A DNA stretch of 23,424 nucleotides, taken from the NCBI GenBank assembly GCA_050117315.1, contig JASFMY010000115.1:1-23424 (forward strand), given 5' to 3'. Both the position numbers and the translations under genes were made by a program. Every line of letters begins with the position of its first letter. Positions within the stretch are counted from its first letter, which is position 1. The stretch comes from JANQIV01 sp050117315 (GTDB taxonomy: Bacteria; Bacteroidota; Ignavibacteria; Ignavibacteriales; Melioribacteraceae). Below the pieces are notes generated by a model. It was given only the letters and a program-made list of their open reading frames with translations. It ran no database searches and was not told the DNA's origin. This document shows positions 15,409 through 22,302 of the stretch, in pieces.

Positions 15409-15612
15409 CTATTATCTTCCCAAAAGAGCGTTAATATTTCTCCTTTTAAGGAGATTTATAAAAAACAGTATCGCAATAAAATCAAATTATTAACCGGCTT
15501 CCGGAAAATAATATTGAAAATTACGGGAGCTAAAAAACGGAGGAATCAATGAGCGTTCTAAACAAACTAATCGTCTCGTGCCGTACTACAGAAATTAGGG
15601 ATTAATAAACAG

Positions 15613-15643
15613 AAGATGGAATCTCTCAAAGAGATTCCATCTT
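15613..15643 (-). terminator. Perfect 14-bp hairpin, possible second terminator
   Basis: AAGATGGAATCTCT and AGAGATTCCATCTT form a perfect 14-bp stem around a CAA loop. It lies about 110 nt after the metallopeptidase stop on that gene's strand, but the U-tract after it is weak. The AATCTCTCAAAGAGATT core resembles the 21-base subrepeats near 967-1020, so it may be a repeat instead. Confidence 0.4.
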
Positions 15644-15719
15644 TAGAATAACCGATATTAACCACTTAGTCGTTAGGTTTTCATCATGTTAACCCGTTGT
15701 TCGAAATAAAAAGCTAAGA

Positions 15720-15753
15720 GAAACGGGTACTGTTGTATGTTACCCCGTAATTT
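15720..15753 (-). terminator. Terminator-like hairpin after the metallopeptidase gene
   Basis: Right after the TAG stop, minus-strand ACGGGGTA pairs with TACCCGT (one bulged G), flanked by an outer GAAA/TTTC pairing. A CTTTTTATTT stretch follows about eight bases later. The position and U-rich tail suit an intrinsic terminator, but the stem is imperfect. Confidence 0.45.
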
Positions 15754-17913
15754 CTATCTTAATAGCATCATTTTCTTAACTTCTCTAAATGCGGTAGTTT
15801 CAATCTTGTAAAAATATATTCCGCTGGTAAGGCTGCCAGCATCGAAATTAACCGTATATTCACCGGCATTTTGGAACCCATTTACAAGTACCGCAATTTC
15901 TTTCCCAAGCGGATCATAGACTTTCAGACTTACAAACCCGTTGTTTTTAATTTTGTATTTTATTTCTGTCGCCGGGTTAAACGGGTTGGGGTAATTCTGG
16001 TATAATTTATATTCATCCGTCAGCTCATTCTGCGCCGAGTTCTTTTTCTCCGGCGGATATCCGTAATAAACCGTACAACTACCGGATGCATCCTCTGCTG
16101 TTTGAGTATCATGTACTTCGCAGCGCATAATAAAATCGTCATAAACCATCGTACTTACCTGCGTTTGGCTTGTGCCAAGCGATCTCCATGTAGAACCTCC
16201 GTCATCAGACCTGTACCACTGGTACGTTACCGATCCGGAACCGCCTGTAACATTTGCCGTATAGGTTCCCCGTTCTTTAAAATCCAGTGCACTGGGTCCC
16301 GACACTCTTGTTTGTAAATAATCAGGTCCTATACCTCTTAAGTAAAATATATGCCTGATAGTTTGAGCATGATTCCCGCTGTAATAGTTTATGTCGGCAT
16401 TTATTATTGATTGTCTGTATTGAAGAAAAGTGCATGTAGTCGGCAGACCGTTTAAGCCTTTGTAAATAACCCTATCGGCATAATAAGAACCAATACCCGT
16501 ACCGGACTGTCTCAAATCCCAAAGAACCCTGGACCATAGTTCACCGCCGTCATGTGGTTCAACTGCTGGGTATCCCCAATCGGGTCCTGTATATTCGGAA
16601 TAGGTTGCAATCCTTGGGCTTGATATATCACGCTGGTATTCCGGATAACCATAGCAGCAATATTCAAGTGCCAATGTTCTGCCTGTAAATGCCGCAGCAT
16701 AATAATCGGAATTTCCCTCGTGTATGGCGAATGTTTCATTATACCCGTCATAATCCGTATTGTAAAGATGAGCAATATAATCGGTAACAGCATGTGTATA
16801 TTCGTGATAAATTACCTTGTCTTCACGGGCAAAAGAATTAAAGCCGGTAACTCCCTGCCCGTCGCTGAATCTTAATTGGTTATCGGAAAGACTATATTCG
16901 GCATTAGGACTGGAAAAATAGGTATGTGCATGCGCCGTTATTTGTGTGAAAGCGGTAAAACCAATACCGTTCCAGTAATCCCGGCGGAATTTATCAATGT
17001 GATAAAAAAGATTTGCTTCGTCAAAATGAGTGTCGCCGGTTGAGTATGTAAAATCCAAAGTACTGCTGTATGCGCGTGAAGTTTCATCGTTTACTACATT
17101 GGCATAAGTCCCTTGCAGATAGCCCGAGGCATCATCATTGATAGGACTGATATAGGTATAGTCTGTGTCTATATAAGGATGTCTAAGATAGATGTTTGCC
17201 TGGGATTGAGGCAGCATAGCGGGAGATATTTCATTAATTGCCGTGCTTAGTCTGCTTAGAACAGCGCCGTTGGATGCATCAATGATATACATCCATTCTT
17301 CACCGTCCCGGGAAGTAGGAATCTTTAATTCCCACGCCAGGAAATATAAGCTGTCTTGAGGATAAATTATCAACCGTGATGCAGATAAAGAATCTCTCAG
17401 CCCCACAGCTTTAGGCGGGTTATCTATTGCGGAAATAAATGCTTCTTTTTCACTTAACTCAGGTGTTGTAACAACGGAAATATTCTTATGAAATTTTCCC
17501 AAAGCAGATTGAACTTCTCCGCCGGGTAAAACGGTAATAAGATATTCGCCGCCTCTTACCGGGATATTTTTGTAAAACTGATCAAACCGAAGATATTGTA
17601 TGCTTTCGTCTTCGTTTGTTCGCATTAGAACAAGTTCATCTTTGCTGTCTTCTTTTCTTAAAAGACCTTTCATTTCTTTTAAGAATAATTTTGCGGATGC
17701 AACCGGTTCGGCGGCAAAAGAATAAGGTTTTGTAAGAACAACAATACCCGGAGTTCCTGTTTTATCATTCCAGTTAACTCCTACGTTATTGTTCAGCTTC
17801 TTATCAAAATTTGAGAACGCGGCTAACTGAACCGAATCAGGCCGGATTTGGGCTTCGGAAAAACTAAAAACACCTAACAGGACAGCCAACAAAAAAATCG
17901 ATAATTTTTTCAT
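15754..17913 (-). CDS. Secreted gluzincin metallopeptidase (M4/M36-like) with Ig-like and T9SS sorting domains
   Basis: I start it at the ATG at 17913, preceded by AAGGAG and giving a clear signal peptide (KKLSIFLLAVLLGVFSFSEA). The 719 residues run: FTP-type propeptide (LFLKEMKGLL, then NIPVRGGEYLITVLPGGEV), catalytic domain with zinc motif HEYTH (370-374) and a third ligand most likely Glu399 in EGNSD, a PHDGGELWSRVLWDLR segment around the catalytic His, an Ig-like domain (GSVTYQWYRSDDGGSTW ... CEVHD), and a C-terminal sorting domain of about 83 residues (YQNYPNPFNP, SGIYFYKI, KKMMLLR). The HEYTHAVTDY part is thermolysin-like (M4), whereas EGNSD recalls M36 EGWSD. It should cross the outer membrane by the type IX system and be attached or released. 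The sorting domain implies T9SS machinery elsewhere in the genome. The 5' leader is unusual (see 17910-18120). Confidence 0.9.
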   Translation of the reverse strand: MKKLSIFLLAVLLGVFSFSEAQIRPDSVQLAAFSNFDKKLNNNVGVNWNDKTGTPGIVVLTKPYSFAAEPVASAKLFLKEMKGLLRKEDSKDELVLMRTNEDESIQYLRFDQFYKNIPVRGGEYLITVLPGGEVQSALGKFHKNISVVTTPELSEKEAFISAIDNPPKAVGLRDSLSASRLIIYPQDSLYFLAWELKIPTSRDGEEWMYIIDASNGAVLSRLSTAINEISPAMLPQSQANIYLRHPYIDTDYTYISPINDDASGYLQGTYANVVNDETSRAYSSTLDFTYSTGDTHFDEANLFYHIDKFRRDYWNGIGFTAFTQITAHAHTYFSSPNAEYSLSDNQLRFSDGQGVTGFNSFAREDKVIYHEYTHAVTDYIAHLYNTDYDGYNETFAIHEGNSDYYAAAFTGRTLALEYCCYGYPEYQRDISSPRIATYSEYTGPDWGYPAVEPHDGGELWSRVLWDLRQSGTGIGSYYADRVIYKGLNGLPTTCTFLQYRQSIINADINYYSGNHAQTIRHIFYLRGIGPDYLQTRVSGPSALDFKERGTYTANVTGGSGSVTYQWYRSDDGGSTWRSLGTSQTQVSTMVYDDFIMRCEVHDTQTAEDASGSCTVYYGYPPEKKNSAQNELTDEYKLYQNYPNPFNPATEIKYKIKNNGFVSLKVYDPLGKEIAVLVNGFQNAGEYTVNFDAGSLTSGIYFYKIETTAFREVKKMMLLR

Positions 17914-17972
17914 TTTACTACTCCTTGTAATAAATAATTTGTTAAAAGAAAGATTCTTTTGCAGACATACAT
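17910..17972 (-). CDS. Possible 20-codon leader ORF overlapping the metallopeptidase start
   Basis: An ATG at 17972 opens a 20-codon frame (MYVCKRIFLLTNYLLQGVVK) whose TGA overlaps the peptidase ATG as ATGA, the classic arrangement for coupled translation. It contains the peptidase ribosome site. It lacks its own good ribosome site and could be chance. Confidence 0.25.
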   Translation of the reverse strand: MYVCKRIFLLTNYLLQGVVK

Positions 17973-17974
17973 TT

Positions 17975-18004
17975 TTAGGCAATCATAAAACATCACCTCC
18001 TTTC
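17975..18004 (-). promoter_or_regulatory. Full-length Shine-Dalgarno before a 3-codon mini-ORF
   Basis: Minus-strand GAAAGGAGGTGAT (18004-17992) matches the 16S anti-Shine-Dalgarno end over 13 bases. At ideal spacing comes ATG ATT GCC TAA (17986-17975), a Met-Ile-Ala mini-ORF. Such a strong site before an almost empty frame, about 60 nt upstream of the real start, suggests a ribosome loading or standby role, or translational control of the peptidase. Confidence 0.45.
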
Positions 18005-18045
18005 AAAAAATTTTGACAAGAATATTTGCTTTTGTAGATTGCATC

Positions 18046-18116
18046 CGGCAAATAAAAAAGGCGTACAGGTATACTGCACGTTGAGCATCTTGGAGGATGT
18101 AAAAATTTATTTGCCG
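18046..18116 (-). promoter_or_regulatory. Nested hairpins, possible terminator or attenuator
   Basis: An outer stem pairs CGGCAAATAAA (18046-18056) with TTTATTTGCCG (18106-18116). Inside, minus-strand CGTGCAG-TATAC-CTGTACG (18080-18062) forms a 7-bp stem and is followed by CC and six Ts (18059-18054). The inner hairpin with its U-tract looks like an intrinsic terminator for the upstream lipoprotein gene; the outer stem would compete with it, as in an attenuator. It lies about 50 nt before the strong ribosome site. Confidence 0.45.
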
Positions 18117-18126
18117 TTGCATATGG

Positions 18127-18144
18127 GCGGCGTTCCAGCGCCGC
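18127..18144 (-). terminator. GC-rich hairpin after propeller gene A
   Basis: GCGGCG-TTCCAG-CGCCGC is a 6-bp all-GC stem 20 nt past the stop of gene A. It has no clear U-tract. The same hairpin, with one loop change, lies at the same place after gene D (21092-21109). Confidence 0.5.
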
Positions 18145-18164
18145 TCATTACTACTTATATATTC

Positions 18165-19112
18165 TTATTTTGACCAATCGGGTGAATTTGCCGAATTATC
18201 GTCAGAAATAATTTTCTTCAAATTAGTGCCGTCTATATTTACAGTGTAAATTAAAGTTTCGGCTGAACCGTCTGTTAACCCTGAAACAAATATTAATGCT
18301 GAAGCATCAGATGACCACCTAGGATAATTGAATACTTCTCCCGATGGAGATTCAATAATTTTCTTTTGATCCGAGGCATCAATATTCATGATAAAAATTG
18401 CAGGGGTTGAGAGCCCCTCCCGTTTAGTAACAAATGCTATCATTGTGCCGTCAGGTGAAATTGAAGGAGAAGTACTATATCCATTTGGAGTAACGGTAAG
18501 CCTTACGATATTAGTCCCGTCATTATTCATTTCATAAATCTCAGGTTTATTATTTAAGGGATCATGCTCGTTGCTTGAGAAGTAAATGTAGTTACCGTCG
18601 CTTGACCAACATGGATTACCGACTATCAAACCTGACTTCTTTGTTATCTTAACGTATTTATAGTCTGATACATTCAGAACATATACATAACGGCTTTTGT
18701 CTCCCAATTCAGCACTGGGTAAATAAATGAAAGCTATTTTTTCCCCATCGGGCGACCAGGACATTCGAGAGCCGCAGTTAAGTAATTGTCTGTTTGTTCC
18801 GTTTGAATTCATTAATACCATGTGCGAGTAGCATGCCGTACTCCATTCTTCGTTTGTCCCGGCAACAATCCGTGAGGCATCGGGAGACCATCTACCTCCG
18901 CCGTGAGAGAATTCTCCGCTTGTTATTTGTTTTATATCGCTTCCGTCCGGGTTCATCATATACAACTGCTCTATACCTGAACGGCTTGAAGCGAATAATA
19001 TTTTGTTGTGGTAATTAGTATTATCCTCCGGGTCGGTTGTTCCGCATGAGGTAAGTGTAATTATTAGAAATAGAGAAATAGTTGATACGTGATTTACTAT
19101 TATGGTTTTCAT
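18165..19112 (-). CDS. TolB-like propeller lipoprotein A (mosaic paralog)
   Basis: 315 residues. A lipoprotein signal ends in lipobox TLTSC (Cys23), then comes a GTTDPEDNTNY linker. The rest is a six-bladed WD40/PD40 (TolB-like) propeller: WSPDG-type strands occur at RWSPDASRI, SWSPDGEKI, CWSSDGNYI, SISPDGTMI and RWSSDASAL, and the C-terminal PDWSK with N-terminal NKILFASSRSG closes the sixth blade. The signal and leader are almost identical to those of gene B, but the body (AGTNEEWSTACYS, NCGSRMSW, AELGDKSRYVYV) and 3' flank match gene D, so it is a hybrid. The Cys pair ACY/NCG is shared only with D. AAGAG precedes the ATG. Likely an outer-membrane lipoprotein that binds a protein or glycan partner; the ligand is unknown. 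Confidence 0.85.
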   Translation of the reverse strand: MKTIIVNHVSTISLFLIITLTSCGTTDPEDNTNYHNKILFASSRSGIEQLYMMNPDGSDIKQITSGEFSHGGGRWSPDASRIVAGTNEEWSTACYSHMVLMNSNGTNRQLLNCGSRMSWSPDGEKIAFIYLPSAELGDKSRYVYVLNVSDYKYVKITKKSGLIVGNPCWSSDGNYIYFSSNEHDPLNNKPEIYEMNNDGTNIVRLTVTPNGYSTSPSISPDGTMIAFVTKREGLSTPAIFIMNIDASDQKKIIESPSGEVFNYPRWSSDASALIFVSGLTDGSAETLIYTVNIDGTNLKKIISDDNSANSPDWSK

Positions 19113-19167
19113 ATTGTACTCTTTTTTTGTTATTTACTTACTACCTTAACACCGTTGTTTATTTATT
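19021..19167 (-). repeat. 147-bp identical repeat, downstream copy
   Basis: Bases 19021-19167 and 20001-20147 agree at every position (offset 980). The repeat spans the 5' end of a propeller gene, its ribosome site, and the spacer back to the upstream gene's stop. Non-coding spacer and signal-peptide DNA should drift fastest, so identity here points to a recent duplication or conversion. Confidence 0.85.
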
Positions 19168-20092
19168 ATGACCAATCACAAGAAGTAACAGTATCATCAT
19201 CTATTATTTTATGTAAATCGGTTCCGTCGTTATTTACCATATATAAATACCATTTTTGTGTGCCGTCAACCGTATATGACAAAAAGATAATTTTTTCTCC
19301 GTCAGGTGACCAGCGGGGATAAATATAAGGCATATTCGAAGTATTATTTGTTATTCTGCGGATGTTTGATCCATCAGTATTCATTATATAAATATTATCA
19401 TTAGGTTCTGTACGAATTTCTCTTTTTGAAAAGGTTATCTCATTTCCATTAGGAGACCAAAATGGTGACACCGCACCCTCTGGTCCAATTGGTTTTGTAT
19501 TGCTAAATGTTGGATAATTCATAATGATTATCCGGGGTGAGGGGATTGTATCTGAAGCATCTGAAAAGACAAAAGCTACTTGATCGCCTTCAGGTGAAAA
19601 TGCAGTCTCACCAGCAAAATCTTCAGAAACTATTACTCTTTCGTTTCCCCCGGAATCAATACTATAAAGTTTCATATTGAAGATTCCTATTTCGCAAGAA
19701 GGGCAGTAAGTAAAAAGAATTATGCTGCCATCAGGATGCCATGACATCTGACTACCGTAACCAAGCAGTTTTCTATCTGAGCCGTCAGCATTCATTATGG
19801 CCATTTGTACCCAGGCTGTAGTTGTCCCTTCCTCAGTATTGCAAACTATTTTTTTTGCATCCGGAGACCATCTTCCGCTGTTGTGCCAGTATTCTCCGCT
19901 GGTTATTTGTTTTATATCGCTTCCGTCGGGGTTCATCATATACAACTGCTCTTTACCTGAACGGCTTGAAGTGAATAATATTTTGTTGCTGTAATTTGTG
20001 TTATCCTCCGGGTCGGTTGTTCCGCATGAGGTAAGTGTAATTATTAGAAATAGAGAAATAGTTGATACGTGATTTACTATTATGGTTTTCAT
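19166..20092 (-). CDS. TolB-like propeller lipoprotein B
   Basis: 308 residues, with the same lipoprotein signal as gene A (lipobox TLTSC, Cys23). The propeller motifs run RWSPDAKKI, SWHPDGSII, FSPEGDQVAF, FWSPNGNEI and RWSPDGEKI, and the final CDWS closes the ring with NKILFTSSRSG. Its first half is nearly the same as gene C (VCNTEEGTTTAWVQMAIMNADGSDRKLLGYGSQMSW, here cut by a YCPSCEIG cysteine pair absent from A and D), and so is its last third (PNDNIYIMNTDGSNIRRIT, TVDGTQKWYLYMVNNDGTDL). The middle (about 150-205) differs from C. One base change at 19168 makes it stop one codon earlier than C. Spacer to gene A is 53 nt. Probably exported and lipid-anchored; ligand unknown. Confidence 0.85.
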   Translation of the reverse strand: MKTIIVNHVSTISLFLIITLTSCGTTDPEDNTNYSNKILFTSSRSGKEQLYMMNPDGSDIKQITSGEYWHNSGRWSPDAKKIVCNTEEGTTTAWVQMAIMNADGSDRKLLGYGSQMSWHPDGSIILFTYCPSCEIGIFNMKLYSIDSGGNERVIVSEDFAGETAFSPEGDQVAFVFSDASDTIPSPRIIIMNYPTFSNTKPIGPEGAVSPFWSPNGNEITFSKREIRTEPNDNIYIMNTDGSNIRRITNNTSNMPYIYPRWSPDGEKIIFLSYTVDGTQKWYLYMVNNDGTDLHKIIDDDTVTSCDWS

Positions 20093-20147
20093 ATTGTACT
20101 CTTTTTTTGTTATTTACTTACTACCTTAACACCGTTGTTTATTTATT
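20001..20147 (-). repeat. 147-bp identical repeat, upstream copy
   Basis: Partner of 19021-19167, covering the 5' end of gene B and the spacer to gene C. Beyond 20147 the two copies continue as coding sequence with scattered changes. Confidence 0.85.
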
Positions 20148-21063
20148 TTGACCAATCACACGAAGTAACAGTATCATCATCTATTACTTTATGTAAATCG
20201 GTTCCGTCTTTATTTACCATATATAAATACCATTTTTGTGTACCGTCAACAGTATATGACAAAAAGGTAATTTTTTCTCCATCAGGTGACCAGCGGGGAT
20301 AAATATAAGGCATATTGGAAGTATTGTCCGTTATTTTGCGAATATTAGATCCATCAGTATTCATTATGTAGATATTATCATTAGGTTCGGAACTGACTTC
20401 TCTTTTAGAAAATGTAAGTTCCTTGCCATCGGGTGACCATGTAGGATAAGACATTGTAATTGAATCAAAAACTATTAGCTCAATTAGGCTGGGATAGCTT
20501 ACAATTTTAATTATTGAATTGTTGTTGTCATAATCGGGTTCGGTGTATATTATTTTTTCTCCGTCTGGGGAAAATTCTGGCGAACCTCCTTCATATTCCA
20601 GTTCCAATTTTTTTATATTTGAACCATCTATATCAATAGTATATAAAAAGATGCCTAAATTTCCTATTTCACAGGAAGGGCAGTAAGAAAAAAGAATTTT
20701 ACTGCCATCAGGATGCCATGACATCTGGCTGCCGTAACCAAGGAGTTTTCTATCTGATCCGTCAGCATTCATTATAGCCATTTGAACCCAGGCTGTAGTT
20801 GTCCCTTCCTCAGTGTTGCAAACTATTTTATTTGCATCGGGCGACCATCTCCCGTTGTTGTGCCAGTATTCTCCGCTTGTTATTTGTTTTATATCGCTTC
20901 CGTCGGGGTTCATCATATATAATTGTGCTATACCTGAACGGCTTGAAGTAAACAGTAGTTTGTTGTGGTAATTTGTGTTATCCTCCGGGTCGGTTGTCCC
21001 GCAGGAAGTAAGTAGTGTTGTGAGCATCAAGAAAAACGAAAATGCACAGTTTTCATATTTCAT
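20143..21063 (-). CDS. TolB-like propeller lipoprotein C
   Basis: 306 residues. The signal differs from A and B (KYENCAFSFFLMLTTLLTSC, lipobox Cys21), but the GTTDPEDNTNYHNK linker that follows is conserved. Propeller strands are RWSPDANKI, SWHPDGSKI, FSPDGEKIIY, TWSPDGKEL and RWSPDGEKI, closed by CDWSK. It shares the YCPSCEIG cysteine pair with B. The central blade (YEGGSPEFSPDGEKIIYTEPDYDNNNSIIKI) is its own. Its 3' third is about 90% identical to that of B by eye. It lies 67 nt downstream of gene D, across a GC-rich hairpin, and is probably read with the other copies. Confidence 0.85.
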   Translation of the reverse strand: MKYENCAFSFFLMLTTLLTSCGTTDPEDNTNYHNKLLFTSSRSGIAQLYMMNPDGSDIKQITSGEYWHNNGRWSPDANKIVCNTEEGTTTAWVQMAIMNADGSDRKLLGYGSQMSWHPDGSKILFSYCPSCEIGNLGIFLYTIDIDGSNIKKLELEYEGGSPEFSPDGEKIIYTEPDYDNNNSIIKIVSYPSLIELIVFDSITMSYPTWSPDGKELTFSKREVSSEPNDNIYIMNTDGSNIRKITDNTSNMPYIYPRWSPDGEKITFLSYTVDGTQKWYLYMVNKDGTDLHKVIDDDTVTSCDWSK

Positions 21064-21091
21064 ATTATTACCTTTTTTATTTACTCATCAT

Positions 21092-21109
21092 TGCGGCGTT
21101 GCAGCGCCG
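21092..21109 (-). terminator. GC-rich hairpin after propeller gene D
   Basis: GCGGCG-TTGCAG-CGCCGC, a 6-bp GC stem about 20 nt past gene D's stop, differing from the one after gene A (18127-18144) by one loop base. The flanks up to the stop codons are also alike. With no U-tract it could act as an RNA-stabilising 3' hairpin as easily as a terminator. Confidence 0.5.
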
Positions 21110-21130
21110 CTCATTATTATTTATACATTC

Positions 21131-22054
21131 TTATTTTGACCAATCGGAAACATAAGCTGTTGAATCATCAAGAATTTGTTTTAATCCGCTTCCGTCTATA
21201 TTAATAATAAATGTTTTTTTATATACGTTTCCATCGGATGAAATCCAGTTCACAGCCAATTGATTTGAATCCGGGGACCATTGAGGTAATCGATAAACAC
21301 CAATGCCTGCCTCATCATCTATTATTCGCCTGAAATCTGTACCGTCTTTGTTTATTAGACAGATACCGTTTTCTACAAATGCAATCATATTGCCATTTGG
21401 GGACCACTGGGGACTACCGGCACCTAAGCTCGTATATGTCAATCTACGTTGGTTTTTCCCATCTGCATCCATTAAATAAATTTCATTTCTATAGTCTGTT
21501 AAATAGTCTCTGTCGGAGGAAAATGCAATTGTAGTTCCGTCAGGCGACCAGGATGGGGTATCATCTCTGATCCCAAAGTTATCAGTAAGTTGAATTTTAT
21601 TAGTTCCGTCTGCGTTGATAACATAAATGTAGGATGTTAAATCTCCTAATTCTGCACGCGGTGTAAAAGAAAAAGCTATTTTTTCCCCATCAGGCGACCA
21701 GGACGTTCGAGAGCCGCAGACAAGTACTTGTCTGTTTGTCCCGTCTGAATTCATTACGGCCATGCGCGAATAGCATGCCGTACTCCATTCTTCGTTTGTT
21801 CCGGCAACAATCCGTTTTGCATCGGGAGACCATTTGCCCGAGCTGTGAGAGTATTCTCCGCTTGTTATTTGTTTTATATCGCTTCCGTCGGGATTCATCA
21901 TATATAATTGTGCTATACCTGAACGGCTTGAAGTAAACAATATTTTGTTGTGGTAATTTGTATCATCTTCCGGGTCGGTTGTTCCGCAGGAAGAAAGCGT
22001 AAATAGTAGAAACAAGATGGATTTTGATATAAAATTTGAAGTTGGAATTTTCAT
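21131..22054 (-). CDS. TolB-like propeller lipoprotein D
   Basis: I start it at the ATG at 22054, giving 307 residues with signal MKIPTSNFISKSILFLLFTL and lipobox LSSC (Cys23). AAGGGG and AAAGG precede it; the 37 codons upstream are open but look like repeat DNA. The mature start (TNYHNKILFTSSRSGIAQLY) is the family one. Strands are KWSPDAKRI, SWSPDGEKI, SWSPDGTTI, QWSPNGNMI and QWSPDSNQL, closed by SDWSK. ACYSRM and LVCGSRTSW hold the Cys pair shared with gene A. It is the first full copy in the direction of reading, so its upstream region (22055-22302) probably holds a promoter for the array unless transcription starts further up. Confidence 0.85.
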   Translation of the reverse strand: MKIPTSNFISKSILFLLFTLSSCGTTDPEDDTNYHNKILFTSSRSGIAQLYMMNPDGSDIKQITSGEYSHSSGKWSPDAKRIVAGTNEEWSTACYSRMAVMNSDGTNRQVLVCGSRTSWSPDGEKIAFSFTPRAELGDLTSYIYVINADGTNKIQLTDNFGIRDDTPSWSPDGTTIAFSSDRDYLTDYRNEIYLMDADGKNQRRLTYTSLGAGSPQWSPNGNMIAFVENGICLINKDGTDFRRIIDDEAGIGVYRLPQWSPDSNQLAVNWISSDGNVYKKTFIINIDGSGLKQILDDSTAYVSDWSK

Positions 22055-22302
22055 CCTTTCCCCTTTTGATAGTGGTTCATTACAACTTTGTAGTGTTGCA
22101 CAACATCCACTTTTATAAATTAGATTCCCGCTTAATACGTGCGGGAATGACATAGTATAAGTCAATTTGTAGATTCCGGCTTGTCCGCCGTACTTCGTAC
22201 TAAGAAAGGCGGGCTTAAAAGACTATCCCGAAAGGATCCCTTTGGAGCCGGAATGTCAATACAGTATTGACATGACACCAGATAATCTTATAAATATTTA
22301 AT
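22055..22302. repeat. Spacer with several short palindromes
   Basis: This spacer between the small lipoprotein gene and gene D is made mostly of inverted repeats: ATTCCCGC/GCGGGAAT (22124-22131, 22141-22148); ATTCCGGC/GCCGGAAT (22173-22180, 22247-22254) enclosing GTCCGCC/GGCGGGC and GTACTTCGTAC; and ATGTCAATAC-A-GTATTGACAT (22253-22273). The first two look like dispersed genomic repeats. No coding frame is credible. Confidence 0.6.
22253..22273. promoter_or_regulatory. Perfect 10-bp-arm palindrome, operator- or terminator-like
   Basis: ATGTCAATAC and GTATTGACAT are exact inverted repeats around a single A. It begins 30 nt past the stop of the small lipoprotein gene and about 200 nt before gene D. 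A one-base spacer makes a poor RNA hairpin but a good site for a dimeric DNA-binding protein. There is no U-tract. Confidence 0.4.

Larger units (their letters stand above)
15255..15703. repeat. Outer 15-bp inverted repeat pair enclosing 449 bp
   Basis: CGAACAACGGGTTAA (15255-15269) is exactly the reverse complement of TTAACCCGTTGTTCG (15689-15703). The pair encloses the 132-bp hairpin element and non-coding DNA. This could be a non-autonomous mobile unit or two copies of one short repeat in opposite orientation. Confidence 0.5.
15087..15753. other. Gene-free, repeat-rich gap
   Basis: No coding frame is convincing across these 667 nt. They hold a 132-bp hairpin element, a wider pair of 15-bp inverted repeats, a perfect 14-bp hairpin and a terminator-like hairpin after the metallopeptidase gene, each listed separately. 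Confidence 0.7.

Noticed and set aside
17914..17982. Upstream TTG start for the metallopeptidase
   Set aside because: It would add 23 residues before a clear signal peptide, whereas the ATG at 17913 has AAGGAG in place.
17992..18004. Plus-strand ATCACCTCCTTTC looks like the 3' end of a 16S rRNA gene
   Set aside because: Nothing upstream resembles 16S rRNA. On the minus strand it is a strong ribosome-binding site at correct spacing to an ATG.
19089..20302. Two near-identical 77-codon plus-strand frames (19089-19322, 20069-20302)
   Set aside because: They repeat only because they are antisense to the duplicated propeller genes; no ribosome site or domain.
22055..22165. N-terminal extension of propeller gene D to 22165
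   Set aside because: The extra 37 codons fall in palindromic repeat DNA and would bury the lipoprotein signal; the ATG at 22054 has a ribosome site and correct lipobox.
22124..22254. tRNA or riboswitch in the palindromic spacer
   Set aside because: No cloverleaf or known riboswitch core is visible; the stems are independent short inverted repeats.
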